From the NCBI GenBank assembly GCA_035772785.1, contig JAOCPU010000044.1, positions 62,001 through 126,000 of the forward strand: a stretch of 64,000 nt of DNA, given 5' to 3'. Below, in pieces: positions 23,780 to 36,779 of this stretch (its first letter is position 1; every line of letters starts with the position of its first letter). Origin of the DNA: Phlebiopsis flavidoalba (taxonomy: Eukaryota > Basidiomycota > Agaricomycetes > Polyporales > Phanerochaetaceae). The notes under the pieces were generated by a model. The model did no database searches, was not told the DNA's origin, and saw nothing but the letters and a program-made list of their open reading frames with translations. Made by a program: the position numbers and the translations under genes.

Positions 23780-26684
23780 GTGAATATTATCGAAGGTTCC
23801 GCCTTCCATCTGAGGCGGGTGCGCGTCGAGCGCCCGGCTATGCTCCGAGTATTCCTCCTCACCCCGTAGCCCTACGGCCTTTCGCACGACCTCGCCCACG
23901 CTTCCCGCATCCCCTTCCTTCCACCACACTCACCTGCCCACAAACGTCTACACCAAGGGCCCCCCCCCCCCGCCGTGCCTGATCGTCCACCACCACAGAC
24001 GAACCTCCGGCCAGCCTACGAGCGCTTCGCCCGACTCCCCGCCTTCCGCCCTGTCCTTCCCGTCCATAATCCAACAGACTTTTCCAGCAACTATGACCGA
24101 CCGCCGGCGTCGCCTGGGGTCTTTCTTGTCCTCCGTTCTCCGCCCACCATGGGCTCTCTGCCGGCCTAGAAGCGCCCCACCACCCCAGCGCAGTCCGTAC
24201 CGAGGGGACGCCCCGCTCTCGTGCCTACTCGCTGCCTCTCGGCGCCAGCCAATCCTACGCTTGTCCACGACCAGACCGCGCGGACTGGTCTTCCCATCCC
24301 CCCAACGTCTCGTTACCGGTGCAACAATATAATCACTTACACAACAACGCGCCAACCCTCATTAATCCTCCTGCCCCCCTACCCGTCCTCGAATGCTGCG
24401 TTCTCCCCACGAACGCCATAACCAAACACACACCCACTACTCGCCACGGCCCCGTTCCCGAGGTCTAACGCTACGCCTACCCTCGCAAACGCGCAGTCGA
24501 TGGGTACGCCCCCCACGCGACCGTCCGACGAGGGTACCGTTCACGTGAATCGGACCGAAGCACCGTCGACCGGTGGCGTCCTGCCTTCCACGAGCTCGCG
24601 TTAACCGCGACGGACGGCGCCGCGCTTCTCGGGCGCACCTAAAGGCCCCGGGAGTGAAGTGACTTCGGGCGTGCCCGTCGAGTGGCACCCGTACAATTGA
24701 CGATCGGCGCGTGGACGTCGAGCCGTGGGGGAGCGCGGTGTCTGCGAGCAAAAAACGTGCACCGCGGGCAGCGCGTCGGGCCGCGCTGGGACACCCTGTT
24801 ACATGCGGAGTCCGCCTGTGCCGAGGACGGGCTCGTGAGACGACGGGCGCGACGAGGGCGGAGGGCAAGAAGGGCAGTCGAGTAAGACGTATTCGTTTGT
24901 TGCGCTCTGTCCCCGGACTTGATGCGGTCAAGAAGCGTCCGCCGCAGGAGATACGCACGAGATCGACAAGAGGCTGTATCGCTGTCAGGTGAGTGTGTTT
25001 TTGGGTTCGGTTCGTTTGCGCGCGTCTTTGGTGCGCAGCAATCTTCGCCCGTGGCCCTCCGACGACGTCTGAGTGGCTCACGAAAACACGCTTTCCCCTC
25101 CCTGTATGCGCGCATTTCTAGTTTCCCCCGAATTGCACAAAGGCGTACGGCACCCTGAACCACCTCAACGCGCATGTCACCATGCAAAAGCACGGCGCGA
25201 AGCGGAGTCCAGGAGGTGAGTCTAACGTTTCAGCCTGTCTTGTTGTCTTCTCCTTTCTCCGTCTCTCCCCGCCCTTCTGTCCGTCGCCACGTTTTGCGTC
25301 ACCTTTCCGTCGCTTGGCAAGTGCGTTGCTCCGACTGTCTCTGTGCGCCCCGGTATCCGGCCCTTGTGTGCTCGCCACAGGACAGATGGCACTGGCCAGC
25401 GCGCCCTATCCCTATTCCCCACCGTGCTCCCACACACACAAGCGCACACGGTCACCTCCATCATGAACACGCACTTGCGCTCGATCTGCCTCGATGTATG
25501 CGATTGCTCCGAATCGGCGGCGTGCAGATCACCCCTCGTTGCACCCGCGTACGGGTCTTGCGACGCCTTTCTCGGACGGGTGGTCGGTGTCGCTTCGGCG
25601 ACCCTACGCTCCCGACGTCCGCGCAGACTCACCGCGAACTCGATCGTGGTCAGCGGAACGACGCCCCCCACCCGGTGTAGATAGAGCGTCGAGAAAGGCA
25701 ATCCCCACGTCTATCTCTTTTTTTTTCTCTTCTTCGTGTTTCGTCGTACCCCGCCATTTTTCACGTTGTTGTCCCCCTATGACACTGCAATTGATGAACG
25801 GGTCAGCTGACACTGGGCTCTTGTCCCGCAGAATTCAAGGAACTCCGCAAGCAGTGGCGCATGCAGAAGAAAGAACAGGAGGAGCTGTCGCGCGACCGCG
25901 CGCGCGCGGCACAGCTCGAACACGACCACGACGAGTCCGCGCGGCACGCCCTCGAGTACGGCCTCCCATGCCGCTCCACAGCCAGCACCTCCCCGGCGCC
26001 CACGCCCTCCCCGCACACGGCCTCCGTCAGCGTCGGCATGCCCCTCGACCCCCGCGGGCCTCGGCGGCGCCCTCCAGCCCCCCATGGGCGTGCCCCTGCC
26101 CGGCAGCGTCATGAGCCCCCCCAGCGGCCTCACCCGCGGCGTTCCCCGGCCCCGGCATGGTGCGCTCTCCGCGGGCAACGCCGCGCTCGTCGGCCCCGGG
26201 CAGGCGTACCCCCCGCCGTTTTGCACGCGCCGCACGACCGAGCTACGAGTACCCGCTCCAGCCACAGTCCCTCCACCCGCACGCGGCGGCGCAGCAGCTC
26301 GACGGCGCGCGGCACGAGGCGCACCGGTACGACTATGAGCGGCGCGCGTCGTTCGACGGCGGCGGCGTATGCGCGCGACAAGGTACGAGGGCGGGCACCA
26401 CGCGTCGGGGTATAGCGGGAGCAAGCAGCAGCAGGCGCAGATGGGCGTCGTGGTACCGCCGCCGCGGGATGCCAGCCGTACCCGTCGCCGCACTCTCTCA
26501 CTGGCACAGTCGCCCCACCACGGCGCGCCGCACGTCCCCGCGGGGCCTCTACGGCGCCCACGCAGCTCGCGTACCCCGCCGAATGATCACGATAGTACGC
26601 CGAGAACGAGTAACGTTTCGAGCCAAGCGATACCGCGAGCGTGCGGCGTGCGTGCGCATGAGCCCCGCGGTGGAGGAGTACTAA
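23780..26684 (+). CDS. single-C2H2-finger transcription factor with basic extension
   Basis: Likely nuclear sequence-specific regulator. The diagnostic part spans three exons: KKRPPQE then HEIDKRLYRCQ ending at 24,988; exon 25,122-25,215 reading FPPNCTKAYGTLNHLNAHV and MQKHGAKRSPG; and, after a long intron (25,216-25,831), EFKELRKQWRMQKKEQEEL from 25,832. The finger uses C-X5-C (CQFPPNC) and H-X4-H or later His ligands. Downstream is a Pro/Ser/Gln-rich, low-complexity C-terminus (VGMPLDPAGLGG-like, VMSPPSGLTRG, SKQQQAQMGVVVPPP) ending near MSPAVEEY at 26,684. The upstream part from about 23.8 kb reads as Pro/Thr-rich frames (PPQTNLRPAYERF, ALVPTRCLSAPANP, ANAQSMGTPPTRPSDEG) and is probably the N-terminus, but its start and introns are not resolved. 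Several frame breaks are present. The finger is confident; the outer limits are guesses. Confidence 0.7.
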
Positions 26685-29600
26685 ACGCTGGCCGGCGGTG
26701 GGAGGGCCAGCAGGAGGGCGAGGAGCCGCTGCTGACGAGCGGGGGCCACGTCGCGCTGGGTAGCAACACACGCTCCCCCGGAGTGGGTGCCGTGAGTCGA
26801 CAGCTGCCTGCAGAGAGTTGACGCCGCTGGCCCGAATGTTCCGGTAGTCGGTAGGCGCAGGAGGAGCATGCGCTGGGACGAGGAGGAGGAAGCATGCCGA
26901 GCGGCGCGCGGCGTGAGCCGCCCCGCCCCCTCGCACTTTTTTTGGATTTGGTTTAGGGGAGGGCCTCGACGAATGCGGGCCTCCTCTCTCGATTCGACGC
27001 TGATGCTATGCGACGCGCACTCAGCACGCACGCCGCGTACTGTACATCTAATCGCACGGGCGACACACCCACAACACACGCGCGCACCGCGCACCGCGCC
27101 CGCCCCGCCAAATACTCGCTCCCCGCGGTGCCCCGTTTTTCCGTCTTACCTTACTGTACTACTTGTCGTTGTCGACGTCTCGCCGGCCGCCGCCGCTGCC
27201 CCAGGTTATATGCTATAGTCAATTCTCTCCCGTCGCGTGGTCTATACGGTACATGGTACTGCACATTCTAAAACCGGGCCTCCGTCTGCTGCTTTTGTTT
27301 GACGCGCCCTCCTCTCCCTCGCGCTCGTCTCTCCCTTCCCTCTCCCTCTCTGCCGCCGTGCATCTGTCTTTCGAGCCGTCTTTCTCTTTCGCTGAATTTG
27401 TGTTGTGGCTCGCTAACATTACTAGTTGTTCCTAGTGTAGGGCCCCCGCCCGCGGTCTCGGTGTCGTTCTTTACATCGTTATATACCACGCCCCTTGTTG
27501 TAATTCAATCCTACTACCAACTCGTCTCCTCGTCTCTCGTAGCGTGACCACGCCCACCGGAGCACGCGATATCGCGCGCACGAGGATAAACGGATACGGA
27601 GACGATTACAGCCACGCGATAAGGCTGATTAATTGGCGGGCGGGGCGGAAAACAGCGGGGCACCGCAGGGAACCCCAGCAACAACAGCACGGGCATCAGA
27701 TGCGGCGTGGGGCCACATTGCAGGGCGCGACGCGGGACACGATACAGTATCAAGTCATTTATCACGCGCCGCGGCGTGGGGCGCGGCCGACGCTCGCAGC
27801 CATCGGGCGCAGGGTCGGCGGGGGCGGTGCGCGGGGCTATGCCGCAAGGACATGCATCATGCAAGGGCTCTACCCCGACGGCTGGAAGTGCTTCCCCGCG
27901 GCCCTGCTCCAAGGACGTGCTTCTGTCTGGTGTGTCGCGCTGGCTTTCTGTTTTCCATCTTCTGTTTTTTTTGGAGGTTTGGGGGGGCTTCGAGGGGGCG
28001 GCGTGTCGAGACGAGACGGCCACTATCGAATCGCGCCTCGCCGCGCTGCGTCCCCCGTCCGTCACCGCCCCGGGGGGAGATGGAGGCGTGCTGGTATGTT
28101 CAATTGTGTTTGCGGACGACCGGCCGCACGTGTTACGCGCCTGTGACCTGCGCGCCGATGCGGCCGCACGCGGAACGGGGGCATGTGCGCCGTCTTCGGT
28201 GCTTCGCCCCGCTTCGTCAATTTACAGCGGACGGCGTCGTCCCCACCGGCCGCACCGAATACACACACAGCCAGGGAAAAACAGACGTATGTACCCCGCG
28301 TCGCGCCCGGGAACAAAGGCAGAAGATGCGTGCGCAGCATGTGTGGAACACGTTGCTACGAAGGACGTCGTGCTTCCCCCAGGCCGTCCCACGCGCCCTG
28401 ATAGCGTTCGTCTGCCCGGCATCCTGGGCCCTGCGCTCGTGGAGCGCGTGCGCCGGCCGCCGCAGGAGGCCGCAGGCGTGTCCGACTGGAGTCGCCCGTC
28501 GCCCGCCGCCGCGCGCCACGCCAGCCTGCGCCGCGCCGCGCCACGCCCCCTTCCGAAAAATTTCGGGCTGCTTCCTGCGACAGGCATAATTGAATGCATG
28601 CCATCACCAGACCTCTTCTTTCTGCAGGCATCTGCAGGCATCTGCTCCGCGACGATCGCGTTCGTCAGCGAGAACAAAAGGGAGAGCGCCGCGCGACGTC
28701 ATGGGCGCGAGAGTAAATGGGGGTCTGGAGCGCGAGCGGGGCCCCATGACTGCTCGTGAACTCTGTCATTATCCGCGCCTGGGTTGCGTGAGTGTCAGCA
28801 GCAGGCCGATGGGCCTGGACGGCGCAAGCGCAGCGGGCGGCGAGCGGAATGAATGGCTCGGCGTGCGGAGTCTCCTGTGGGCAGGTCTGCGGATTATGTC
28901 TCTTTTGCTGAGTCAGCCCGCCGCTCCCGACGCCCGTGGGACAAACCGCCGTCGCCACGACGACTCCGGCGGCTACACCACGTGCGCACCGCCGCGCGCC
29001 TCCTCCGCCCTTCCGTCCCTTCTTCCTTCTCCCTTCTCCTTCCTCGGATTCACGTTGGTCTCGGCGCACACTCCTCGGAATCCCACCCAGGCACACACCT
29101 ATCGATAACCCCTCGGACCCGGCACGAAAACGCAATAAACAAGAGACGTGTGTGTGTGCCTTGCGAGGCACGCGCGCGTGCTCAGGGGGTGGGTCTGGGT
29201 GCGATTGTGGGTTGATCGTCCAGGGGTAGCGGGTCCGGTGGGTTTTTCGGCTTGGCGGGATATGGTTTTTGTCCTTCTTGTGTCTTCTTGTTTCCGTTAT
29301 CTCGTCCCGAGGTATTCCCCGGTCGAGATATACAAATGCGCACGCAGGTGCATGAGAGAACGAAAGGAAATAACACGTTCGAGACGCACAGGGAAGCCTA
29401 AATTTGCGTTATCGCATTCACCTTGGGCGCAAGGCACCGTCCCCTCCGGCGCGGATCTGCGTGCGTCGTGCGCGCTGCGTACGGTGGCGTCATGCGCGCC
29501 GCGAGCCGCTGTATGTATGTGCGCTCTGGAGCCGGGAGCGGTGGTCTCGGGGAGGGGCTTGATAGACTCGTGTCTGGTTCGTGGGGAATGGAAAGGTAAT

Positions 29601-32600
29601 CAATCAGCAAATGCGCGCTGCGTCAGCGAGGAAAATACAAATGCTTGCAGCGATTGCAAGGGACGGGGCGAAGACGCAACGTGATCACGCTGCGTCTGTA
29701 GTAAATACAAATACCTGCGAGACTCGATAGGTAGACTGCGTCGTTCAGAGATTCTCTCCGGCGGCGTGCCGACGAATGGCAATCGCGAGGGCGCTCTGCG
29801 CCCGCTGGCTGCGCGGTCATTCTGGGGCTCGTTCGCTCGTCGTGCGTGCCGCTCGAGAAGGGTCCGATTAAACTCGAGATTGACTCGTTCAGAGCGTCTG
29901 GAGCTCCAGAACCCCAAGCTGGTGGTGTTTGGCATGTGAGGACACAACTGCTGGAATGGCGCGGGGGTATAATCCAAGCATCTGTTTTGCGTTGGTGAGA
30001 TGCGAGTGTGGATTTCGGATTCAGAGGACCCTTGTTGAGGTCAGCGATGCGCCCAGCCTGACTAGAGAGGCATCGGAGGATGAAATACTGCGCGTCGAGA
30101 AGGGGCGCGGAGTAGAGCGGGGGGTTGAACTTGCCATGGCCTTCGTGGCGCGGCTACTCCCGAGGCTACCTTAGCGAAGTCTTTTATATTCTCGCTAGCT
30201 TGAAACCAGCTGTCTCGTCGCCCACGACCCAACGTACTCTCTGACAGCCTTTCCATGATAGCGACATGTTGTGTGGATCAAGAACCGGTAGAAGCGATAA
30301 GCTGGTGACTTGTTGAAGCCCCGGCTGGAAGTCGACTTGCAACCGTCGCTGAATCTCACTCGGAGCTCGGCCGCACTGGGTGGCTTGAGATTCGAGGTCT
30401 AGATAGCACAGAGCGCCACGGAATACAAACAAGAAGCCTCAGCGAACACGAGCAGCGTCTCCAGGTACGACACACTGTTTCGACTCTCTATCACAGACGC
30501 GGGTATCCACAGCGCGCAGTCACGCGCCGTCCAGCAAACGCGACATACCGGTAGAGCAAGATGCACGAATGCCGCCATGCACACACAACCACGACTATTC
30601 AACGTCTTCAAGGAATACAAATCGCCCAAGGCGCCCGCGCCCCTTGTGATCACAATGACGCGGCCCCCGTCGCACATAGCACACACGCCCTGCAAATCAC
30701 CAGCGAGCCGCGTGTAACGCCCCTGTCCATCCGTTTCATCCACACATTCACAACATCCCACCACCGCGACCCATCACGCCTTCGCAGCCCGTGACCCGCG
30801 CGCGTCTGGCTATCAGCCGCACAGTGCGCGCCCAAGGCGACTCGTAGCCTCGTGTGCGAGATGCACATCGGGTGTGTGCGTGTGTCGGGTCCGTTCTCGT
30901 TGGCTCGGTGGGGTGGGGCCAGGGTCGCGGTAGGGCTCCCCCCGCGTGATTGGGGCTCGCGCTCGTGCATTTGTAGGTGGAGGCAGCACGCAGCACAGCT
31001 GCTCTGCGCCATGGCGTCACGCAGACACAGCTGCTCTGGCGTCCATTGCGTCACGCACTGCAGGCCTCGACTGGGATTGTGGTACCCCGCTTTGTGGTGG
31101 GCACGGTAGCATCACAGCATCGGGGCGATCTGCGCACGCGCCCCCGCCTGACAGCGCGCTACCACGCGCTCCGCGACTAGCCGCATGCGGCACCGCCGAT
31201 CCCGGTGCGAAACCGCCCTCGCGCGATGCGGCGTGCGCAATTCCCACCCTCCGCGTCGGGCCCCTTGCAACAAATTGCACAAAACACACCGAACGCGCAG
31301 ACGACGCGCTCGCGCGATGGCATCGGGCGCGTGCCTGCAACAGGCCCCCACGCACGACGACACCCGCGCCGTCCATCCGAGACACCTCGCAGGGTCCGCC
31401 GCCCTTGGCAGCCCCGACCGGAGCGCGCCCTGCCCGCAGCACCATCCCGCCTGGCACCCCCCGCCGTGCCCATCAGGCTTCCGCTCAAAAAAAAAAAAAG
31501 AAAACTCTGACGTGCGTCGGGCTGCCCGTTGTTGTGGACTTTTTTTTTTCTGCCGCGTTTTTCTGTTGTTGCGTGGTGATGCGACTTACGCGCGGCGCGC
31601 GCGACAGCGGCTGGGAAGGCGGGTGGGCTGTCTTGGGTGGCGTGCAGATTGCTCCGGCGGGGGCTAGAAAGGTGGTGATGATGCTCGGTGGGTTTACGCC
31701 GGACGTCGGCTCCGTCGGGGCGCGTTTACTCAATGTGTATTTCGCGGTTGTGTTCATTGACACCGTCGGGTTCCGACGATCATTGCAGGGGCGTACGCGT
31801 CGGTGAGCGTGCTTTCTGTCTCAGGTCTCCGGGTTCACGCTGATGGCTGCCGTACGATATCAGCAAGCGCGCTGGGGTCGATGCCCAGATGCCTTCATCT
31901 CGCCCAAAGCTCAGCATACAGCCGGCGCTCCACTCTATGCATGTGCATGAGCATGGAAGGGTGTGTCAAAATGCTCGATAATTCCGCTTCTCACTCTTTG
32001 CTTCACCCCCACAACTCACAATCGACCCGTGATAGCACAACCCATCCGCATCTACCCAAAACCGCACACCACCATGCATCAAAAACCACGCCAGGACCGA
32101 GACCATCGCGCCAAGCAGTAAATCGCCCCATCGCCCCTCCCGCATCTCCCACATCATGCAATCAAGGTTCTGTCCCGGGTAAACCAAGCTCGTGGGGTCA
32201 ATGCAGCGCAGTGCAGCATGCATCTCTGAAGCTGATGGCGGGCGGATACGTGCATCGTTTATCGTTCCGCCGCAGCGATGATTCGAGATGCAGCTGCAGG
32301 GGCTCGGGGACGCCAGAGGCAGGTGATGATGAGCGGGAGAGATGCCGTTTTTTGTTGCTTTGTGTGGCGCGGGCCGTCGTGCTTGGGTTGGTTCCATCGA
32401 CGTCCCTCTGCTTCGCCTGTGGCCAAGACCCGGAGTGCCTACGGCATGAGTGCCCTATGGCGACGCTCGTGCGTGTCGTAGTTGTGAACATGACTAGTTG
32501 GTGAGTATCGTCTCGCATCTTATCTTGAATGCGTGCGCTGACAGAGGGACATACAGACATTCTGCCTCCGGTTTGCTCACATCGCAGAGTGCCGGTGTGC

Positions 32601-34960
32601 TCAGCTGTTGTCCGAGTCGGCGCCCGGTAGGCCTTCCGCGAATGCGCCTATCGAGATGGACGACGACGAAATGTGACCTCAACGCTGCTGCAATGGGACA
32701 ACGGACACCTCGCAGACCACGCCAATTTACCACCTACACAGCTATCGATGAAGATTTACAGGTCGACAGCCTCCAACATCCTCCAAGTGACCGATCCAAT
32801 ACCTAACCCAGACTCGAAATCGTGCGCCACCGCATACACATACAACCTGACATTGTCAACACCAGGCACCTCCAGAGCCCATTAGTCCCCGTGAGCCCCG
32901 CGCGCAGCCCCGACCGGAGGCTGCAGTGCACTCGCACGCATGGATCTTCGCTCCTCTGGACCGTGCACCGTCGTGTCTCTTTGGTTTGACCTCCACAAAC
33001 AGGCGACCCACCACGCCAATCTACCACAGGCCAACCGGGTACAGCTGCTACCCTCATTCAAACCACACCAATCCACCCCTCGCCTCGAACTCGTGCGCGA
33101 CTTCATGCACCCGCCAGCCTGCCGTCGCCCTGCGCAAAACACGGTCCCTACAGAAGTCTATCCATCCGCGCACCCTCCCGCAGCTCCAACGCCCTCGCAC
33201 GCACGGATCATGTCCTAACATGCATGGACCGTCACCGCGTCCAGGAGCGCGTCGCCGTGCTTTGATTGACTTCCCGCGACTCTGCATGGCTAAGATGCGC
33301 GGCGCGCGTGGGCTGATGGCGGGCCGCTCGAAAGTCTGTTTGCTGGCCAGTTGGTGCTTCTATTCTGTATGTTGCCACGGCGCGGGACGACATAGCGCGG
33401 GCTCGGCGGACGTTCGTGTCTCCCCACGCCAGGTCTTGAAGATAGCGGTTTGCCGAGTTTTCGAAGGTGGGTGCAACATGGTTTGTGGCCTTTGGTCCCC
33501 GCGTCAAGTTTGGCTGATTTTCGACAACCACAGAACGTCCTACAATCGTATTCGTGCTGCGGGGCGCTCGGGCGTGGACGCTCTCGATGTCTGTATGCCC
33601 GCAAAAACGTTCACCGCGATGGGACCCGCTTATTTCTAGTCTTGGGGTCATGTCTCTCTCTTCATTAAAACACCGCCTGCTAACCCCTTATTGTTGCGAT
33701 ACACGGACACACAACTATGTCCAATATCCAATCCAACACTCACAAGGACATCCCTGCCATCCAAAGCGTAGTGAATTTTGTTTGCCTGTTGGTTTTCTTT
33801 TTGCTTCTTCGCCGCTAAACAGGCGAGGTAAAACTACACCCCTAAGCGGGGGGTCCTCCTCTTTTTTTCGCGTGGTTTGCTAGCGTTCAGCTGATAGGAG
33901 TGACCTGACACCGTACTCATCTGTAGAAGCACTAACGGAGACAGGTCGCATGTACTCGATCTGGGCATCATCCAAAGGGGCATCGACACGTCGAGGCGCC
34001 ATACAGTACGAGCCAGCTGTGTCTCTGCCGACGAGCCAAAAAGCCCGCGTCACAAAGTCCTAGACCCTCGTGGCATACGCCCGCCCACAGGCATCGACTG
34101 TGGATTCTTCTATCTCCTGACCGATCCATGCGCCACGTCTTACCTCTCTCCCAGCCTAAGAGCCCGTGACGAACCTGGACTCTCTCTGACAGTGCCAGCT
34201 GATCAATCGGGCTGTGCGACGCACCGCAGCGCTCAGACGGTCGCTTTTACACCTCGTCTCCGTCGCAGCGCGCGCCACCGGTCCGCGCCCGCCAGCACTC
34301 CACCCGAGCCTCCCTATCGCGTCCGTATCTTGGGTGCTTGTGGCCACAGACGCATCTGGGCATCCTGCGTATTGGTCACTTGGTTTGTATGCGAGATGTC
34401 GGTCTGTTCAGGGAGAGTCCGAGTCGGCGCGTTGGGCGGTCCGCGGGCGCGTATAGTACTATCGAGGCAGCATTTCGCATTTTCGCGGTAAAGATTTCGG
34501 AGTGTATGACGCGGGTGGTTGTGCCGTAAGGTACAAGTATGATACTTCGACAAGGAAGATGGTGGTAGCGTTCCTGTCCTCACTGTTCCTAGTCGGCGAT
34601 TCAATATCATTACAGTGGGCAGTACAATACTATGACAAAAAAATAGGGAATGTCGCTATGATGCCAGCGACTACAAAAAATCAATGCCATTTTTACATAA
34701 ATCTTATGCATGTGATACAATCCATGAAAAGCCATAGTGGCCCATGTCTAGGATGTACGTCGATAATGCAATATTCCAGAAGTCCATGTTCCGGATTATC
34801 CCTAACTCAAAGACTGGCGTCCTCCACGTATGAGCTGTATGTTCGTGCACACTTCGAGAAAGTCCACATACGACGCCACTCAACAACCTCGCGCTGTGAC
34901 CATAGCCCTGCCTTTCCCTGACAAACCGCGTCGAATGCCCCTCCTTCGCAGTCCTCTGAA
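26685..34960. other. GC-rich stretch without an assigned gene
   Basis: The region immediately after the C2H2 gene contains CT-rich tracts (27,300-27,400). Long open frames at 27,630-28,760 (plus) have Arg/Ala/Pro composition typical of chance frames in GC-rich DNA. A minus-strand series at 29,600-30,765 looks more protein-like (APLLDAQYFILRCLSSQ near 30,090; RRLQVDFQPGLQQVTSLSLL near 30,320; GGRVIVITRGAGALGDLYSL near 30,640) but no family could be fixed. A run of 13 A follows 31,486. At 32,380-32,450 a Cys-rich motif CFACGQDPECLRHEC occurs on the plus strand, isolated. An abrupt drop in GC content follows near 34.5-35.5 kb. Confidence 0.35.
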
Positions 34961-34984
34961 ACAGACGAAACATCATCCTACACA

Positions 34985-36345
34985 CCGAGCTGAATGGGTT
35001 CAATATCCTGCTCACAAGCTTCGCGCGCTGACATACTTCGCCGGAACACGACACAGTACGGCCAACCTGCCAGCTACCCCTTGCACACGCTCTGAGCGGG
35101 ATGCGCAGGAACGGAAGATCCGCGCAGAGGCACCCCGCACGCGCACAGCGCATCAGCGGCGGCCCCGCGTCCGCGCTCACCGCATCGTCGCGCACAGCGG
35201 GGAGCAGGCGCGTGAGCCGGCTCCACGCGACCGCGACGGGGGCCCACCGTGGGCCGGGCGAGCGCAGCGCGGTGGCGGCGCGGCGCATGCATGCGGCGCT
35301 GTGTCTGCGCGGCGCGGCGAGCGTGGTGTCGAGCACGCGAGGGTGCGTCTTGAACGTCTTGAGGAAGTGCGCGCAGAGCTTGATGCCGCTGAGCACGTGC
35401 GCTAGATCGTGTGGCCTGGTGAGCGTGATGCGGCACACGAGGGAAAGGGGAGTAGACTCACGGACCAAGTACACGAAGTAGATGTCAGAGTCAAGGCAGT
35501 CGTTCGCGACCATGTAAGGCAGAGCGAGTGAGACTAGTACAATCAACGCATGGATATCGTGCTCCGAGAGTGCGTCTATCGTATGTGGAGGCGGCAGGAC
35601 GGAGGTTCTGGCAATGAAGAGTGTAAGTACAGGCGGGCAGATCTGTGATCGCATGACAGACACACGTGACAAAAAACTTGGCAGAACCGCAACAACCCTA
35701 CTAAATTCGTGGGACTCAGCCTCTCGACTCTCAGAACAGAGCACAAGGAGAGTGAAGGCCGATGCGATGCTGACCCGATCACAGTTTGTTGCTGCAGCGG
35801 CGTCTTCATGCGCAGAACGCTATGGCCCCCAGTTTGGGGACCCCCGTAGCGATAGCGAGCACTCATACGCTAATGCTGAATGCGATCATGCACATTGGGG
35901 TCACACGGGTCCCTCAGCGTGAGTCTGTAGCATGGCTTTCGGCAATGCGCTCCGCCGATCCGGTCGTGCCCTGGGCTACTCGTCGCAACAGAGTTTTTTT
36001 TTTGGGGAAATGTCAATCGCATTGCTAGGTTTGGACTCGGTGGCAGATGCTCCAGCTTGTCCGTACAGGATGGCTGCGGGCAACGACTCTGTCCAGGAGG
36101 CGCTAGGAAGCGCGTTCGTGATACGAGCGTCTCGATCGGAACGCATGGAGCCACAGAGTACTGAGCCAGAAACATGAGGATAGGTTTTTTGAGGTCCGTA
36201 AATATGATTCCCCTGACTATTGTTCTCAGTAAAACGCGATATTCCTCAGTTTCCGGTCCAATTGTACGCCGAAAGACGTTCAAAAAAGAAGTCAAGCAGG
36301 TATAGATGCCAATGACATACCCATATTCGGCCTGAGCGCCAGCAA
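34985..36345 (-). CDS. MYND-finger-like protein (frame-disrupted, limits uncertain)
   Basis: Minus-strand coding signal. From right to left: LTSFLNVFRRTIGPETEEYR then LLRTIVRGIIFTDLKKPIL (36,295-36,185), VLCSESREAESHEFSRVVAV (35,744-35,680), HTIDALSEHDIHALIVLVSL and YMVANDCLDSDIYFVYLVRE (35,590-35,450), HVLSGIKLCAHFLKTFKTHP (35,405-35,345), and a Cys-rich end CARAGCLC, LRACARGSWQVG, CSGEVCQRA (35,150-35,030) that fits a MYND finger with a frame break at the third Cys pair. It belongs to the same broad type as the two tandem genes near 5.6-10.5 kb but is not a close copy. More exons probably lie upstream, towards 36.9 kb. Function unknown. Confidence 0.5.
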
Positions 36346-36779
36346 TGACACCATAAAGCTTGAATCGGTTATTACTAGAGCGCCGTTGTACATGCCTAAT
36401 TGACGCCCGATAGCATCCGTCACCGTCGGCTTCTGTGCGCGTGGAATTTACGTGCTAGGGCAATCCATCCGGTTCGTCGAGGCAATCAAGGATAGAGGGA
36501 GTCTATGGACTATCCGCAAGTGCTGTCTCCATAGGCAGTGGGCAATTGGCAGACGAAATAGGTGCGGGGGGAGTGTTTTTTCCCGACCCAGCCTTCTGCT
36601 AAAGAACCAGCTGCGTCGTACTGTCCCTATGTCGTGGATTACGCCCTCGACTTCACGGCAAACAATAGGTAATTTTGCAGCAACGCCATTCCAACTCCCT
36701 CCTATTGCGCATTAGAGTCACGCTGGGTACGTACGGCTAGAGCAGAATATAAGGGGTAGACAAGAACGCGTTTCCTGTC

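Noticed and set aside
27630..28760. Long plus-strand open frames of 318 and 350 codons
   Set aside because: Very rich in Arg, Ala, Pro and Gly, overlapping each other and long minus-strand frames in GC-rich DNA; no motif, no start context, no introns. Typical chance frames.
29600..30180. Possible YTH RNA-binding domain (QYFILRCLSSQ)
   Set aside because: Resemblance is limited to about ten residues; the expected downstream Trp-containing blocks of a YTH domain are not found in any frame.
34704..35744. A single 346-codon minus-strand gene
   Set aside because: Only parts (35,030-35,744) look like protein. The left end reads through probable non-coding sequence, and the MYND-like end needs a frame change. 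I replaced it with a multi-exon MYND-like gene.
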